A stretch of DNA of 64,000 nucleotides. Origin: Methanoregulaceae archaeon (GTDB taxonomy: Bacteria; Armatimonadota; Fimbriimonadia; Fimbriimonadales; Fimbriimonadaceae). The position numbers and the translations under genes are program-made. Within the stretch, counting starts at the first letter, position 1; every line of letters starts with the position of its first letter. Positions 50,740-63,502 of this stretch are shown piece after piece. The notes under the pieces are model-generated. The model searched no databases. It had not been told where the DNA came from and saw nothing but the letters and a program-made list of their open reading frames with translations. The stretch spans positions 248,001-312,000 of the forward strand of contig JADZEW010000026.1 of NCBI GenBank assembly GCA_020850325.1, read 5' to 3'.

Positions 50740-52233
50740 ATGAGCAAGCAAGGCATCACTTCTCGAGACGAGAGCTTCAGCGATTGGTACAACGACTTGG
50801 TCAAGAGGGCCGAGTTGGCGGAGAACTCGCCGGTCCGTGGAAGCATGGTCATCCGCCCCAATGGCTACGCCATTTGGGAGCTGATGCAGCGCGCGCTCGA
50901 CGACATGTTCAAGGCAACCGGACATGTGAACGCCTACTTCCCGTTGCTCATTCCGATGTCGTTTTTCGCTCGGGAGGCCGAGCACGTGGAGGGGTTTGCC
51001 AAAGAGAGCGCGATCGTCACCCATCATCGGCTCGCCCAAACCAAGGATGGCCTCGGGGTCGATCCCGATGCGAAGCTCGAAGAGCCTTATGTCATCCGCC
51101 CTTCGAGCGAGACCATCATCTGGCACACCTATAAGAACTGGATTCAATCGTATCGTGACCTGCCGATCCTCATCAACCAGTGGGCCAACGTCATGCGCTG
51201 GGAACTTCGCCCCCGGCTGTTCTTGCGCACGACCGAGTTCCTATGGCAAGAGGGACACACCGCTCATGCGACCTTTGAGGATGCCGAACACGAGGCGCTG
51301 ACGATCCTCAATGAGTGCTATGCCCGGTTCGCCGAGGAATGGATGGCAGTCCCAGTGCTGAAGGGCGTGAAGTCGAAGAATGAGACCTTTGCCGGAGCCG
51401 ATCACACCTATACCATCGAAGCGCTGGTGCAAGATAAGCGGGCAATCCAGGCGGGCACGAGCCACCACCTCGGCCAGAACTTCGCCAAGGCGTTTGATGT
51501 GACCTTCACCAACAAGGAAGGCAAGCTGGAGCACGTCTTTGCGACGTCCTGGGGGGTCTCGACGCGGCTCATCGGCACGCTGATCATGATGCACTCCGAC
51601 GACAAAGGTCTCGTGGTGCCGCCGAGGCTCGCCCCGATCCAAGTGGTCTTCTTGCCGATGGGCCGAGATGAGGACATCCGGAAGCTAACCTACGCGAAAT
51701 CCGACGAACTGGCAACCTTGATGCGTGGGCACGGCGTTCGCGTCAAGGTGGACAAGCGCGACCAGCTATCGCCGGGATTCAAGTTCAACGACTGGGAGCT
51801 CAAGGGCGCGTGCATCCGGGTCGAAATCGGCCCACGCGACCTCGAGGGCGGCACTTGTGTCGTCGCCCGACGTGACGTCGGCGAGAAGGTTACGGTCGCA
51901 TTCGATCAGCTTGCCGACTACATCCACGCGCAACTCGATGCCATGCAGCACGATCTCTACGCGCGGGCCTTAGCCTTCCGCGAAGCGAATACGTTTCGTG
52001 TCGACACGTGGGAGGAGTTCGAGGCGTGCTTCGCTGGCGAAGGTGGTGGCGGCTTCGTGGTCGCCCACTGGGATGGCACCGACGAGACGGAAGCGATCAT
52101 CGCGGAGAAGACCAAAGCCACGATCCGCGCCATTCCGATGACGCCGCTCCATCCGGACGACGTCAAGCCGGGCAAGTGCGTGCTGACCGGACGGCCCAGC
52201 ACCCAGCGCGTCGTGTTCGCCAAGGCGTACTAG
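50740..52233 (+). CDS. proS: Prolyl-tRNA synthetase, archaeal/eukaryote-like type
   Basis: 497 residues from ATG 50740. Class II motifs: [51 protein letters not shown], and [16 protein letters not shown]. No editing insertion between motifs 2 and 3, and it has the zinc-type C-terminal domain ending FAKAY, all typical of ProS type 3. The chosen start gives the normal [21 protein letters not shown] opening. Confidence 0.96.
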   Translation: MSKQGITSRDESFSDWYNDLVKRAELAENSPVRGSMVIRPNGYAIWELMQRALDDMFKATGHVNAYFPLLIPMSFFAREAEHVEGFAKESAIVTHHRLAQTKDGLGVDPDAKLEEPYVIRPSSETIIWHTYKNWIQSYRDLPILINQWANVMRWELRPRLFLRTTEFLWQEGHTAHATFEDAEHEALTILNECYARFAEEWMAVPVLKGVKSKNETFAGADHTYTIEALVQDKRAIQAGTSHHLGQNFAKAFDVTFTNKEGKLEHVFATSWGVSTRLIGTLIMMHSDDKGLVVPPRLAPIQVVFLPMGRDEDIRKLTYAKSDELATLMRGHGVRVKVDKRDQLSPGFKFNDWELKGACIRVEIGPRDLEGGTCVVARRDVGEKVTVAFDQLADYIHAQLDAMQHDLYARALAFREANTFRVDTWEEFEACFAGEGGGGFVVAHWDGTDETEAIIAEKTKATIRAIPMTPLHPDDVKPGKCVLTGRPSTQRVVFAKAY

Positions 52234-52235
52234 GC

Positions 52236-56221
<3,986 letters not shown>

Positions 56222-56297
56222 CTAAACTCGGGCACAGGAAAGCTCGCAAAACTACGGGAACGTGCCTATCTTGGCCTCTGAGGAACACAAACTGTTG

Positions 56298-56303
56298 GAT
56301 AAT
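56298..56303 (+). promoter_or_regulatory. -10 box (GATAAT) of the PEP-CTERM gene
   Basis: 6 nt before ATG 56310, which decides that start over an in-frame ATG-like start at 56262. Confidence 0.5.
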
Positions 56304-56309
56304 GTAAGC

Positions 56310-56990
56310 ATGAAGGCTCGGGTGTTTGGTTTGGTTTCTCTGCTCGGGGTGGCTGCGGTTTCACCTGCGCTGGTGATCGATGACTTCATCGACGGCAATG
56401 TGAACCTGGTCGTCACGGGCGGCGCAGGGCTCGCAAGCCTAGATCCGGCAACCGCGCTCGGCAGCAGCCGCGCCACATGGATCGGTCAGAGCACCTTTAC
56501 CGGAGTCCGCTCTTCAACGCTGAATATTAGCGGCGGGTCATTCTCAGTCGACAACTCGATCGGCACGTCTAGCAACTCATCGTTGGGCTACGGAATGAAC
56601 AGCGTCTCTAATGGAGGCACATTTAGCTCCTCAAATCCGAGTCTGAATCTGTTCGGTTTGGACACCTTCCGGTTCCATTTCGAGGGCAATGATCAGCCCC
56701 TCACGGTGAGCATCATCGTGATCACCAACCAGGGCGTTGGGATTCAGACCTTCTCAAAGGCGGTTGCCGGGGGGCAGTTGTCGCCGTTTACGCTCGACAT
56801 CGGACCTGCCGACATTACGAATACCTTTGGAACATTGGATTATGGAGACGTTGATCACCTCAGATTTGACTTCGCGTCAGCAAATGCTGGCGACTTCGCG
56901 TTGAGCCACATCGAAGCGGTCCCTGAGCCCGCAACGATGGCCATTCTTGGCCTTGGCTTTGCCGCGCTTGCCCGTCGCCGACGCAAGTAA
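56310..56990 (+). CDS. PEP-CTERM sorting-domain protein
   Basis: 226 residues from ATG 56310. Signal peptide (MKARVFGLVSLLGVAAVSPALV), Ser/Gly/Asn-rich beta structure, and the C-terminal sorting tail VPEPATMAILGLGFAALARRRRK: PEP motif, hydrophobic helix, basic end. Sorted by an exosortase (not in the window). A factor-independent terminator follows at 57013. Confidence 0.93.
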   Translation: MKARVFGLVSLLGVAAVSPALVIDDFIDGNVNLVVTGGAGLASLDPATALGSSRATWIGQSTFTGVRSSTLNISGGSFSVDNSIGTSSNSSLGYGMNSVSNGGTFSSSNPSLNLFGLDTFRFHFEGNDQPLTVSIIVITNQGVGIQTFSKAVAGGQLSPFTLDIGPADITNTFGTLDYGDVDHLRFDFASANAGDFALSHIEAVPEPATMAILGLGFAALARRRRK

Positions 56991-57012
56991 CCGCAGCGCA
57001 ATGAGCGCTTAG

Positions 57013-57056
57013 CCACTCGCCCGTTCTTCGAACATCGGATGGGCGGGTGGTTTTTT
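57013..57056 (+). terminator. Rho-independent terminator
   Basis: CCACTCGCCC pairs with GGGCGGGTGG (one wobble) around a short inner hairpin, followed by six T. Located 22 bp after the PEP-CTERM stop. Confidence 0.9.
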
Positions 57057-57070
57057 GTTGGATGACGTGC

Positions 57071-57076
57071 TATAAA
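57071..57076 (+). promoter_or_regulatory. -10 box (TATAAA) of the S9 peptidase gene
   Basis: 5 nt before the GTG start at 57082, just after the terminator. Confidence 0.5.
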
Positions 57077-57081
57077 GAAGC

Positions 57082-59586
57082 GTGCGACGTCCACTACTAC
57101 TCGTATCGTTACTGGTCCTTCCGATCGCCGCCGTTGGTCAGGAAACCGCGCCGAATCCGCTAGAGGTCGAGGGCTATCTTCCGGCTCCTAAGCTGATCCA
57201 GTCCTTCCTCGATGCCCCTCGGCACATGAATCGTTCGCTTGGGAATCTGAGCCCCAATGGGCGGTGGTTCTTGCAGACCGAGAGCGCGGGGATGCCGGTG
57301 CTCGCCGATCTGTCGAAGCCGTACCTGAATCTCGCGGGCGTGCAGATCGATGTAGCCGCGCACCGCAGCCGGGCGATGACCACCCGTGGTGACGTGGCGC
57401 TCATCCTCGTCGACGCCCAGGATTGGACACGCCGCCGAGTCGACGCCCCGAAGGGAACGCGCATCACCGGCGCGACCTGGACTCCCGATGGACGAACGGT
57501 CCTATTCATGGCTCATGGCGCCGATGCCACCCACATTTATACGGTCGACGCGGCAGGAGGTGCGCCGAAGCGGCTCACCAAGCGTCCGTTGCTCGCCACT
57601 CAGGTGGGCTTTGAGGTCGTCGATGGCGCGGTTTTCTGCGTGATGCGCAACGGCCAGGCCATGCCCAAGATTTCTGGGGTGCCTTCGCAGCCGCGCGTTC
57701 AAGTTGCAGACTCCAGCCGCAATCGACTTCGCACCTATCGGTCGCTTCTCGCCAACAAGGAAGAAGCCGCACAGCTCGAGTACTTCCTCACCGGCCAGCT
57801 GGTGAAGATCGATCTTCGGACAGGCGCGGAGCAATCGATCGGCGCGCCAGCCATGATCCGCAGTATCAACGCCGCCCCCAAGGGCGATGTGCTGCGGGTA
57901 GTCACGATTCAGAAGCCGTTCAGCTATATCGTTCCCGCTAGCAGCTTCGGCGAGCGAGAGCAGATTTGGGACCTGACCGGAAAGTCGCTGTTCCAGTTGC
58001 GAGAGCGACGCCTGACCGCGGGCGATGCTCCGGCGGGAGCCGGTGGCGGCGCGGCAGGGGCGGCGGCCGATGCGCGTCGCGGCCTAACTTGGCATCCTGA
58101 CGGCAATGGCCTCGTGTACGTGGCCCGGGTGCAGGAAGCGCGGCCAGCAACGACTCCGCCTTCGGAAGATGATGAGCAAGGCCGCGGTGGCCAGCGCCCC
58201 GGCGGTGCAGCTCCCGCCGACACCACCCCGAGACGCGAGCGACTCGTTCGCTGGACGGCCCCGTTTACGGACAAGGATGTGGCGACGATCTATGAGTCGG
58301 CGACCGGCATTGGCTCGTTCTCGTTTGGCTCCGGTGGCACCAACCTCTACATCACGGAGACGATCAGCGGTACGACAACCACCTACGCGGTCGATCCAGC
58401 GAAGCCCGACAGCCGGTGGAAAGTCTCCAGCTTCCGCACCGCCGACACGGAGAACAACCCTGGCAGCTTGGTGACGACGTCCAACCCGCTGGGAGTATCG
58501 GTCGTGCACGAGCATGAGGGCTTTGTGTTCCTACGTGGCACCAAACCAACGACTGACCCGGCGAAGACGGCTCCGCGACCCTTCCTCAACAAGGTCGAAG
58601 TTGCCAGCGGAAAACTCGAGTCATTGTGGCAATCAGCTGAGAACGCCCATGAGGTCGCGGGTGACTTCCTTGCGCCGGATGGTTCTCGCTTTGTTGCCGA
58701 GCGCCAGAGCCCGACCGAAGTCAGTAACACCTGGCTCGTCGAGAACGGCAAGCTCGTTCGTGCCCTCACGGACAACAAGGACTACGCCCCTGATTTGACT
58801 GAGGCCAAGCGGTATCGGATTCAAGTGACCCGCGCCGACGGCTTCAAGTTCTGGGTGCGCGTCACGGCTCCGAAGTGGAGCTGGCCCGGTTCAAAGTTGC
58901 CCGCGATGTTCTGGTTCTATCCGAGCGAATTCACCGACCAAGCCGCCTACGATCGCGGCCAGCGGAGCTACAACAAGAACCTCTTCCCGAATGTCGGCCA
59001 AACGAACATGGCCTTGCTGACGCGGTTGGGTTACGCATTCGTCGAGCCCGACTGTCCGATCGTGGGACCTCAGGGCCGGATCAACGATTTCTACGTCAAC
59101 GACCTGCGCAACAATATGTCGGCAATCATCGACGAGTTGGACCGGCAGGGCATCATCGACCGCACCAAACTCGCGCTGGGTGGACACAGCTACGGCGGCT
59201 TCAGCACCGCGAATGCGATGGTGCACACGCCCTTCTTCAAGGCGGGCATCGCTGGCGCAGGGAACTACAACCGCACGCTGACGCCGATGTCGTTCCAGAG
59301 CGAGACTCGGGTGCTGTTCGAAGCGCGAGAAACCTACCTGAACATGTCGCCGCTGCTCTACGCTGAGCACATGACGGGTGCCCTGTTGATGTACGCGGGT
59401 ATGGAGGACCAGAACGTGGGCACCGACCCGGTGAACTCGATCCGAATGTTCCACGTGCTGGAGAGCATCGGCAAGCCGGCGTCGCTGTACATGTATCCGC
59501 ACGAAGACCATGGCCAGATCGCTCGGGAAACGATTCAGGACATGTGGGCCCGTTGGGTGGCGTGGCTTGAGAAGTACGTGAAGTAG
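57082..59586 (+). CDS. Exported S9-family prolyl oligopeptidase-like peptidase
   Basis: 834 residues from GTG 57082 with a signal peptide (LLLVSLLVLPIAAVG). An N-terminal beta-propeller with TolB-like turns (TWTPDGRTVLFMAHG, TWHPDGNGLVYVA) precedes an alpha/beta-hydrolase domain with GGHSYGGFST (nucleophile Ser), GMEDQNVG (Asp) and PHEDHGQ (His). Close to the acylaminoacyl-peptidase/dipeptidyl branch. Cuts oligopeptides outside the cytoplasm. Confidence 0.93.
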   Translation: MRRPLLLVSLLVLPIAAVGQETAPNPLEVEGYLPAPKLIQSFLDAPRHMNRSLGNLSPNGRWFLQTESAGMPVLADLSKPYLNLAGVQIDVAAHRSRAMTTRGDVALILVDAQDWTRRRVDAPKGTRITGATWTPDGRTVLFMAHGADATHIYTVDAAGGAPKRLTKRPLLATQVGFEVVDGAVFCVMRNGQAMPKISGVPSQPRVQVADSSRNRLRTYRSLLANKEEAAQLEYFLTGQLVKIDLRTGAEQSIGAPAMIRSINAAPKGDVLRVVTIQKPFSYIVPASSFGEREQIWDLTGKSLFQLRERRLTAGDAPAGAGGGAAGAAADARRGLTWHPDGNGLVYVARVQEARPATTPPSEDDEQGRGGQRPGGAAPADTTPRRERLVRWTAPFTDKDVATIYESATGIGSFSFGSGGTNLYITETISGTTTTYAVDPAKPDSRWKVSSFRTADTENNPGSLVTTSNPLGVSVVHEHEGFVFLRGTKPTTDPAKTAPRPFLNKVEVASGKLESLWQSAENAHEVAGDFLAPDGSRFVAERQSPTEVSNTWLVENGKLVRALTDNKDYAPDLTEAKRYRIQVTRADGFKFWVRVTAPKWSWPGSKLPAMFWFYPSEFTDQAAYDRGQRSYNKNLFPNVGQTNMALLTRLGYAFVEPDCPIVGPQGRINDFYVNDLRNNMSAIIDELDRQGIIDRTKLALGGHSYGGFSTANAMVHTPFFKAGIAGAGNYNRTLTPMSFQSETRVLFEARETYLNMSPLLYAEHMTGALLMYAGMEDQNVGTDPVNSIRMFHVLESIGKPASLYMYPHEDHGQIARETIQDMWARWVAWLEKYVK

Positions 59587-59670
59587 CACGGACTAGAAAA
59601 GGGGAGTGCTCCGCTCCGTCGGAGCCTTGATATTCGGCGCTGACGGAGGGAGCGCCGTCTCATCGGCAGC

Positions 59671-59739
59671 CCACGAGGTACGAGGGTGGTTCGTGCCTCG
59701 TCTCTTGTCGGGGGACGAACCCACCCCGACGCTCCGTGG
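59671..59739 (+). repeat. Inverted pair of REP-like repeats
   Basis: A minus-oriented copy (59671-59697) and a plus-oriented copy (59712-59739) of the GGnACGAACC...CGTGG repeat form a large hairpin. This fills much of the 210-bp gap before the next gene. Confidence 0.6.
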
Positions 59740-59784
59740 AGCAAGAACAACGAATGCCACCCGCACGACCGGCCCCGCATCCCG

Positions 59785-59790
59785 TAAACT
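59785..59790 (+). promoter_or_regulatory. -10 box (TAAACT) of the lyase gene
   Basis: 6 nt before ATG 59797. Confidence 0.5.
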
Positions 59791-59796
59791 CACACC

Positions 59797-61194
59797 ATGA
59801 GTTTTCGGATCGAAAAGGACAGTCTGGGTGAAGTTCAGGTTCCCGCCGGAGCCTATTGGGGCTCGCAGGCCGAGCGGAGTCGGCAGCTGTTCAGGATCAG
59901 CGGGCTGACCGAGCACCCGAAGATGATCGACGCCTACGTGTTGCTCAAGAAGGCGTGTACGGCGGCGAACACGGAGCTCGGGCTGCTCGACAAGGAGGTT
60001 GGCAACGCCATCATCCAAGCCGCCGACGAGATTCTCGGCGGCAAGCTCCGCGACCAGTTCCCGGTGGACGTGTTCCACATGGGCGCGGGCACCAGCTTCA
60101 ACATGAACACCAACGAGGTGCTCGCCAACCGCGCCGAGGAGATCCTCGGCGGGCAGCTCGGCGCCTACACCCGGGTCAATCCGAACGACCACCCGAACTA
60201 CGGCCAAAGCACAAACGACACCTTCCCAAGCGCGATGCGCATCATGGCGCGGCTCATGCTCGAGGATCTGTTCCCGGCCATCGACCGGCTCGCGGATGCG
60301 TTTGCCGCGAAGGGCGTAGAGTTCGACAGCATTCTCAAGTCGGCGCGCACCCACCTCCAAGATGCAGTGCCGATCCGGTTGGGCCAAGAGTTCACGGCCT
60401 ATGCCGTCGCGCTTCGAAAGTCGAAGCGTTGGTTGGAGCAGGCCGCTTACGAGCTTGAGGAACTGGGCATCGGAGGTTCGGCCGCGGGCACGGGACTCAA
60501 CACCCACCCCGACTACCGTGCGCTCGCCGTTCGCAACTTAAATCAGTACACGGGGCTGAAGTTCCGCAACTCGCCCGACCTGCGCGAGGCGATGCAGAGC
60601 AACCTCGCGATGGCGTCGCTGGCGGCGGGGCTTCGCATCTTCTGCCAAGAGCTGACGCGCATCAGCAACGACCTGCGGCTCATGTGCTCGGGACCGCTCA
60701 CCGGCATCGCAGAAATCGTGCTTCCGGCCGTGCAGCCGGGCTCGTCGATCATGCCGGGCAAGGTCAATCCGTCGATGGCGGAGAACCTGAACATCGTGCT
60801 GTATCAGGTCATCGGCCAGTGCAATACGATCGACAACTGCGTGATGGCGGGCCAACTTGAGCTGAACGTGATGATGCCGGGTATGGCGTTCTCTGCGCAG
60901 TTCTCGCTTCAGATTCTCACCAACACGCTGGACACGTTTACCGAGAACTGCGTGAAGGGCATCCAAGCCGACGCCGAGCGTTGCCGCCACTACGCGGAGA
61001 CGTCGCCCTCGCTCGCGACCGCGCTGAACGTCTACCTCGGCTACAAGCAAGCCGCCGACGTCGTGAAGACCGCGCTGAAAGAGAAGAAGCCGATCCCGCA
61101 GGTCGTCCGCGAAGCGGGCCTCATGGACGAGGAGACGCTGGCGAAGGTGCTGGACCCCGCGCTGCTGACGGAGCCTGGCATCCCCGGAAAGTAA
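59797..61194 (+). CDS. Aspartate ammonia-lyase or class II fumarase
   Basis: 465 residues. Fumarase/aspartase superfamily signature GSSIMPGKVNPSMAEN, GAGTSFNMNTNEVLANRA, QSTNDTFPSAMRI, and ARTHLQDAVPIRLGQEF. The GAGTSFNMN and THLQDAVP segments favour aspartase, while GTGLNTHP leans to fumarase, so I leave the substrate open. Makes fumarate from aspartate, or malate from fumarate. Confidence 0.9.
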   Translation: MSFRIEKDSLGEVQVPAGAYWGSQAERSRQLFRISGLTEHPKMIDAYVLLKKACTAANTELGLLDKEVGNAIIQAADEILGGKLRDQFPVDVFHMGAGTSFNMNTNEVLANRAEEILGGQLGAYTRVNPNDHPNYGQSTNDTFPSAMRIMARLMLEDLFPAIDRLADAFAAKGVEFDSILKSARTHLQDAVPIRLGQEFTAYAVALRKSKRWLEQAAYELEELGIGGSAAGTGLNTHPDYRALAVRNLNQYTGLKFRNSPDLREAMQSNLAMASLAAGLRIFCQELTRISNDLRLMCSGPLTGIAEIVLPAVQPGSSIMPGKVNPSMAENLNIVLYQVIGQCNTIDNCVMAGQLELNVMMPGMAFSAQFSLQILTNTLDTFTENCVKGIQADAERCRHYAETSPSLATALNVYLGYKQAADVVKTALKEKKPIPQVVREAGLMDEETLAKVLDPALLTEPGIPGK

Positions 61195-61683
61195 GTGATC
61201 GAGACGCCCCTGCTCTGCCTTCGACCCCTCGAAGAACGGGACGCGGAGTTCATCCTCGAACTCCTGAACGATCCTGCGTTCATCGCGAACATCGGTGATA
61301 AGGAAGTAAGGACCAGGGAGGGGGCGTTGGGCTACATCGAAACGACCGCCGCCAAGTTCGCCGAGAATGGCTTCGGCTTGCTTGCCGTGGAGAACAGAGA
61401 GGGTCAGGTGATGGGCATCTGCGGGTTGGTGCGCCGAGAAGGGCTCGAGGAGCCCGACCTCGGCTACGCGTTCTTGCCCCGCTTTTGGGGTCAGGGCTTT
61501 GCCGAAGAGTCGGCTCGGGCGATTTTGGATTCCTGCGATCTCGACCGGGTGCTGGCGGTGACCGATCCCGCGAACTCGCCCTCGATCCGGCTTCTTGAGA
61601 AGCTTGGTTTTTTCCCCGACGGTCAGGTGTCGCTGGACGGCGTTGGCGTGTCGAATCGCTATGTGTGGATTCGCGGCGCTTAG
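61195..61683 (+). CDS. RimJ/RimL-like GNAT acetyltransferase
   Basis: 162 residues from GTG 61195, directly after the lyase stop. LCLRPLEERDAEFILELLNDPAF opening and LGYAFLPRFWGQGFAEESARAIL acetyl-CoA motif; ends NRYVWIRGA. The substrate is unknown. Confidence 0.92.
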   Translation: MIETPLLCLRPLEERDAEFILELLNDPAFIANIGDKEVRTREGALGYIETTAAKFAENGFGLLAVENREGQVMGICGLVRREGLEEPDLGYAFLPRFWGQGFAEESARAILDSCDLDRVLAVTDPANSPSIRLLEKLGFFPDGQVSLDGVGVSNRYVWIRGA

Positions 61684-61712
61684 CTAGGTTGGAACTCTGG
61701 GGGCTTCCATCT

Positions 61713-61718
61713 TATAAT
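61713..61718 (+). promoter_or_regulatory. -10 box (TATAAT) of a small membrane protein gene
   Basis: Consensus TATAAT lies 5 nt before ATG 61724. Confidence 0.55.
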
Positions 61719-61723
61719 GAAGC

Positions 61724-62110
61724 ATGGAGGTCAGCGACCGAGTGCGGCAGGAGATGAAATCGACCCAATACTGCTTGGGTGTTGGGTTCTTGGTGGGAGC
61801 TCTTCTCATAGCCATCCTCAGCAGGCTTGTCGAGATCAACCTGGGGCTGGTTACCGAAGCGTTCTTACTTGGGACTGGACACTTTTTGGGATGTTACGTG
61901 CTGCGATCCCAGCCGCTCATTTTGGACGCCGCTGTGCCGATGTGGATAAGCCTCTTGGCTGTGGTGGCCACTGTTCACTATCTTGATCTGTTCAGTTCAG
62001 CTGGGCAAGTAGCGACCTTGGCGGCGCTAGCCTTATGGCTGGGGTTTCAGGTCTGGTTTGTGATTCCTCGGCTCCGCCGGTGCCTTGAGAGTTACGGATC
62101 TACGCTGTAG
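61724..62110 (+). CDS. Hypothetical four-helix membrane protein
   Basis: 128 residues. Transmembrane helices near 18-36, 42-60, 70-87 and 93-112. No domain recognised. The 124-bp gap after it has a TAGAAT box at 62168-62173 that may serve the next gene. Confidence 0.65.
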   Translation: MEVSDRVRQEMKSTQYCLGVGFLVGALLIAILSRLVEINLGLVTEAFLLGTGHFLGCYVLRSQPLILDAAVPMWISLLAVVATVHYLDLFSSAGQVATLAALALWLGFQVWFVIPRLRRCLESYGSTL

Positions 62111-62234
62111 ACATGGCCTCACCCGAGAAGCCGTCGAAGCTTCGATCACGACACAGGGGGATCCGCGTAGAATTTGGATTTGCGTACTGACGAGGCCCCG
62201 CGCGAGTCAGCTTGCATCAACAACGAGGTGGTAA

Positions 62235-62825
62235 GTGATTCCGATCGAGGAGCAGGTCAAGGTGTTCTCACAGCGGCTCGCGCCGATCCTGCGCAGTCAC
62301 GAGATGGAGCATGTGCCACATGAAACTCGGGTCGAGTTCGTGGGACCTCATCATCAGATTACGATCTCGTTTGATTGGCGCGACCAACTGTTCGAATGTT
62401 ACTTGCAGGTGACCAAGAGCTACCGGCTCGACGCGGTCCTCACCTCCAGCGAGCGCATCGACATGGAGGAGGAAATGCGGACGCTGGGCACCAACTTCTT
62501 CCGCCGCGCCGACGTGCTTTCGAAGTACGTCCGAGTCGCTTGGGACCGCATGGGTGGACCCGGGTGGAAGTCGATGAGCCTTCTACGTTCTGCTGTGCAT
62601 GAACTTGAGCCGACCATCGGCCCTCTGCCACGAACTCGGCACGTGATCGATGCCCTTATAGCCGGTGCCACCCCGAGCCGGGAACTCTTGGATGAAGCAC
62701 ACGACGAAGCACTCAGCCACTTCTTGCGAAACCTCGATGCGGAAAGCGAACCGACCGAACTGGGCAAAGAGATCGACTCGCGCCTGATGGCACCACTGGA
62801 GCAACTGATGCTTCTCGAGGAATGA
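62235..62825 (+). CDS. Hypothetical soluble protein
   Basis: 196 residues from GTG 62235, preceded by GAGGTGGTAA as ribosome-binding region. Mixed alpha/beta with an acidic helical C-terminus (LLDEAHDEALSHFLRNLDAESEP). Not recognised. Confidence 0.65.
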   Translation: MIPIEEQVKVFSQRLAPILRSHEMEHVPHETRVEFVGPHHQITISFDWRDQLFECYLQVTKSYRLDAVLTSSERIDMEEEMRTLGTNFFRRADVLSKYVRVAWDRMGGPGWKSMSLLRSAVHELEPTIGPLPRTRHVIDALIAGATPSRELLDEAHDEALSHFLRNLDAESEPTELGKEIDSRLMAPLEQLMLLEE

Positions 62826-62839
62826 ACTTCTGACGCAGG

Positions 62840-62867
62840 GGTACGAACCAACCCCCGCGCTTCGTGG
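62840..62867 (+). repeat. REP-like repeat before the transposase gene
   Basis: GGTACGAACCAACC then CGCGCTTCGTGG. Faces the inverted copy at 62891-62917, forming a BIME-like pair just upstream of the transposase start. Confidence 0.75.
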
Positions 62868-62890
62868 CGTCATCGCATTCAGGGCAAGTT

Positions 62891-62917
62891 CACGGAGGGC
62901 GCAGGTTGGCTCGTACC
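62891..62917 (-). repeat. REP-like repeat, inverted copy
   Basis: Reverse strand reads GGTACGAGCCAACC then TGCGCCCTCCGTG, nearly identical to the copy at 63431 on the far side of the transposase gene, with opposite orientation. Confidence 0.8.
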
Positions 62918-62931
62918 AGCGCCTCCGTCTG

Positions 62932-62937
62932 TAGAAT
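62932..62937 (+). promoter_or_regulatory. -10 box (TAGAAT) of the transposase gene
   Basis: 7 nt before ATG 62945. Confidence 0.5.
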
Positions 62938-62944
62938 AGGATCC

Positions 62945-63424
62945 ATGCAACGCAAACGGCCGACCCGTTTGCCACGTGATCGATACGTGGGCGAGCGCAC
63001 CGCATGTTTTGACATGTGTATCGAGAGCCGCCAGCATGTGTTCCAATCGCCTGAAGTGGTCGGTGCCATGGTCGAGCGGCTGGAGCGCGCGGTCAGCGGA
63101 CAGCAATGCGTTGTTCCGGTGTACGTGTTCATGCCCGACCATTGCCACATCATGGTCATGGGACTCGAGGAGCAGTCGGACTCGCTCGCCGCGATGTACC
63201 GGTTTCGCATGCTGACCGGGAAGTGGCTACACTCGCGCGGCCTGCCAGGTTGGCAGCAGAGCTTCTGGGATGATGTCATGCGGGTGGGCGACGATTGGCG
63301 GAATCACGCGACGTACCTAGCGATGAACCCGGTGCGCGCGGGTTTGGTCGAGAACTACTTCGACTACCCTTACCTTGGCTCGATCGGATGCGATCTGCAG
63401 GATGTGGTTCTTCGCGTCGATTGA
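62945..63424 (+). mobile_element. REP-associated tyrosine transposase (RAYT)
   Basis: 159 residues from ATG 62945. Y1 (IS200-like) HUH endonuclease: FMPDHCHIMVMG gives the His-x-His metal site, and NHATYLAMNPVRAGLVE contains the catalytic Tyr in the usual Y-x-x-x-N-P context. WQQSFWDDVMR is also a RAYT hallmark. Flanking REP-like repeats in opposite orientation identify it as a RAYT rather than a self-transmissible insertion sequence. It probably nicks REP hairpins and spreads them. Confidence 0.92.
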
Positions 63425-63430
63425 GGCGCT

Positions 63431-63489
63431 GGTACGAACCAACCTGCGCCCTCCGTGGGAGACCTGAGACCGACCTGCGCCCTCCTTGG
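63431..63489 (+). repeat. REP-like repeat after the transposase gene, plus partial copy
   Basis: 63431-63458 reads GGTACGAACCAACC then CTCCGTGG. A partial second copy (ACCTGCGCCCTCCTTGG) follows at 63473-63489. Confidence 0.8.
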
Positions 63490-63502
63490 TTGAACGTAAA
63501 GC

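Noticed and set aside
59593-60507. 304-codon frame antisense to the aspartase/fumarase gene
   Set aside because: Overlaps a clear enzyme gene in mirror frame and encodes no recognisable domain.
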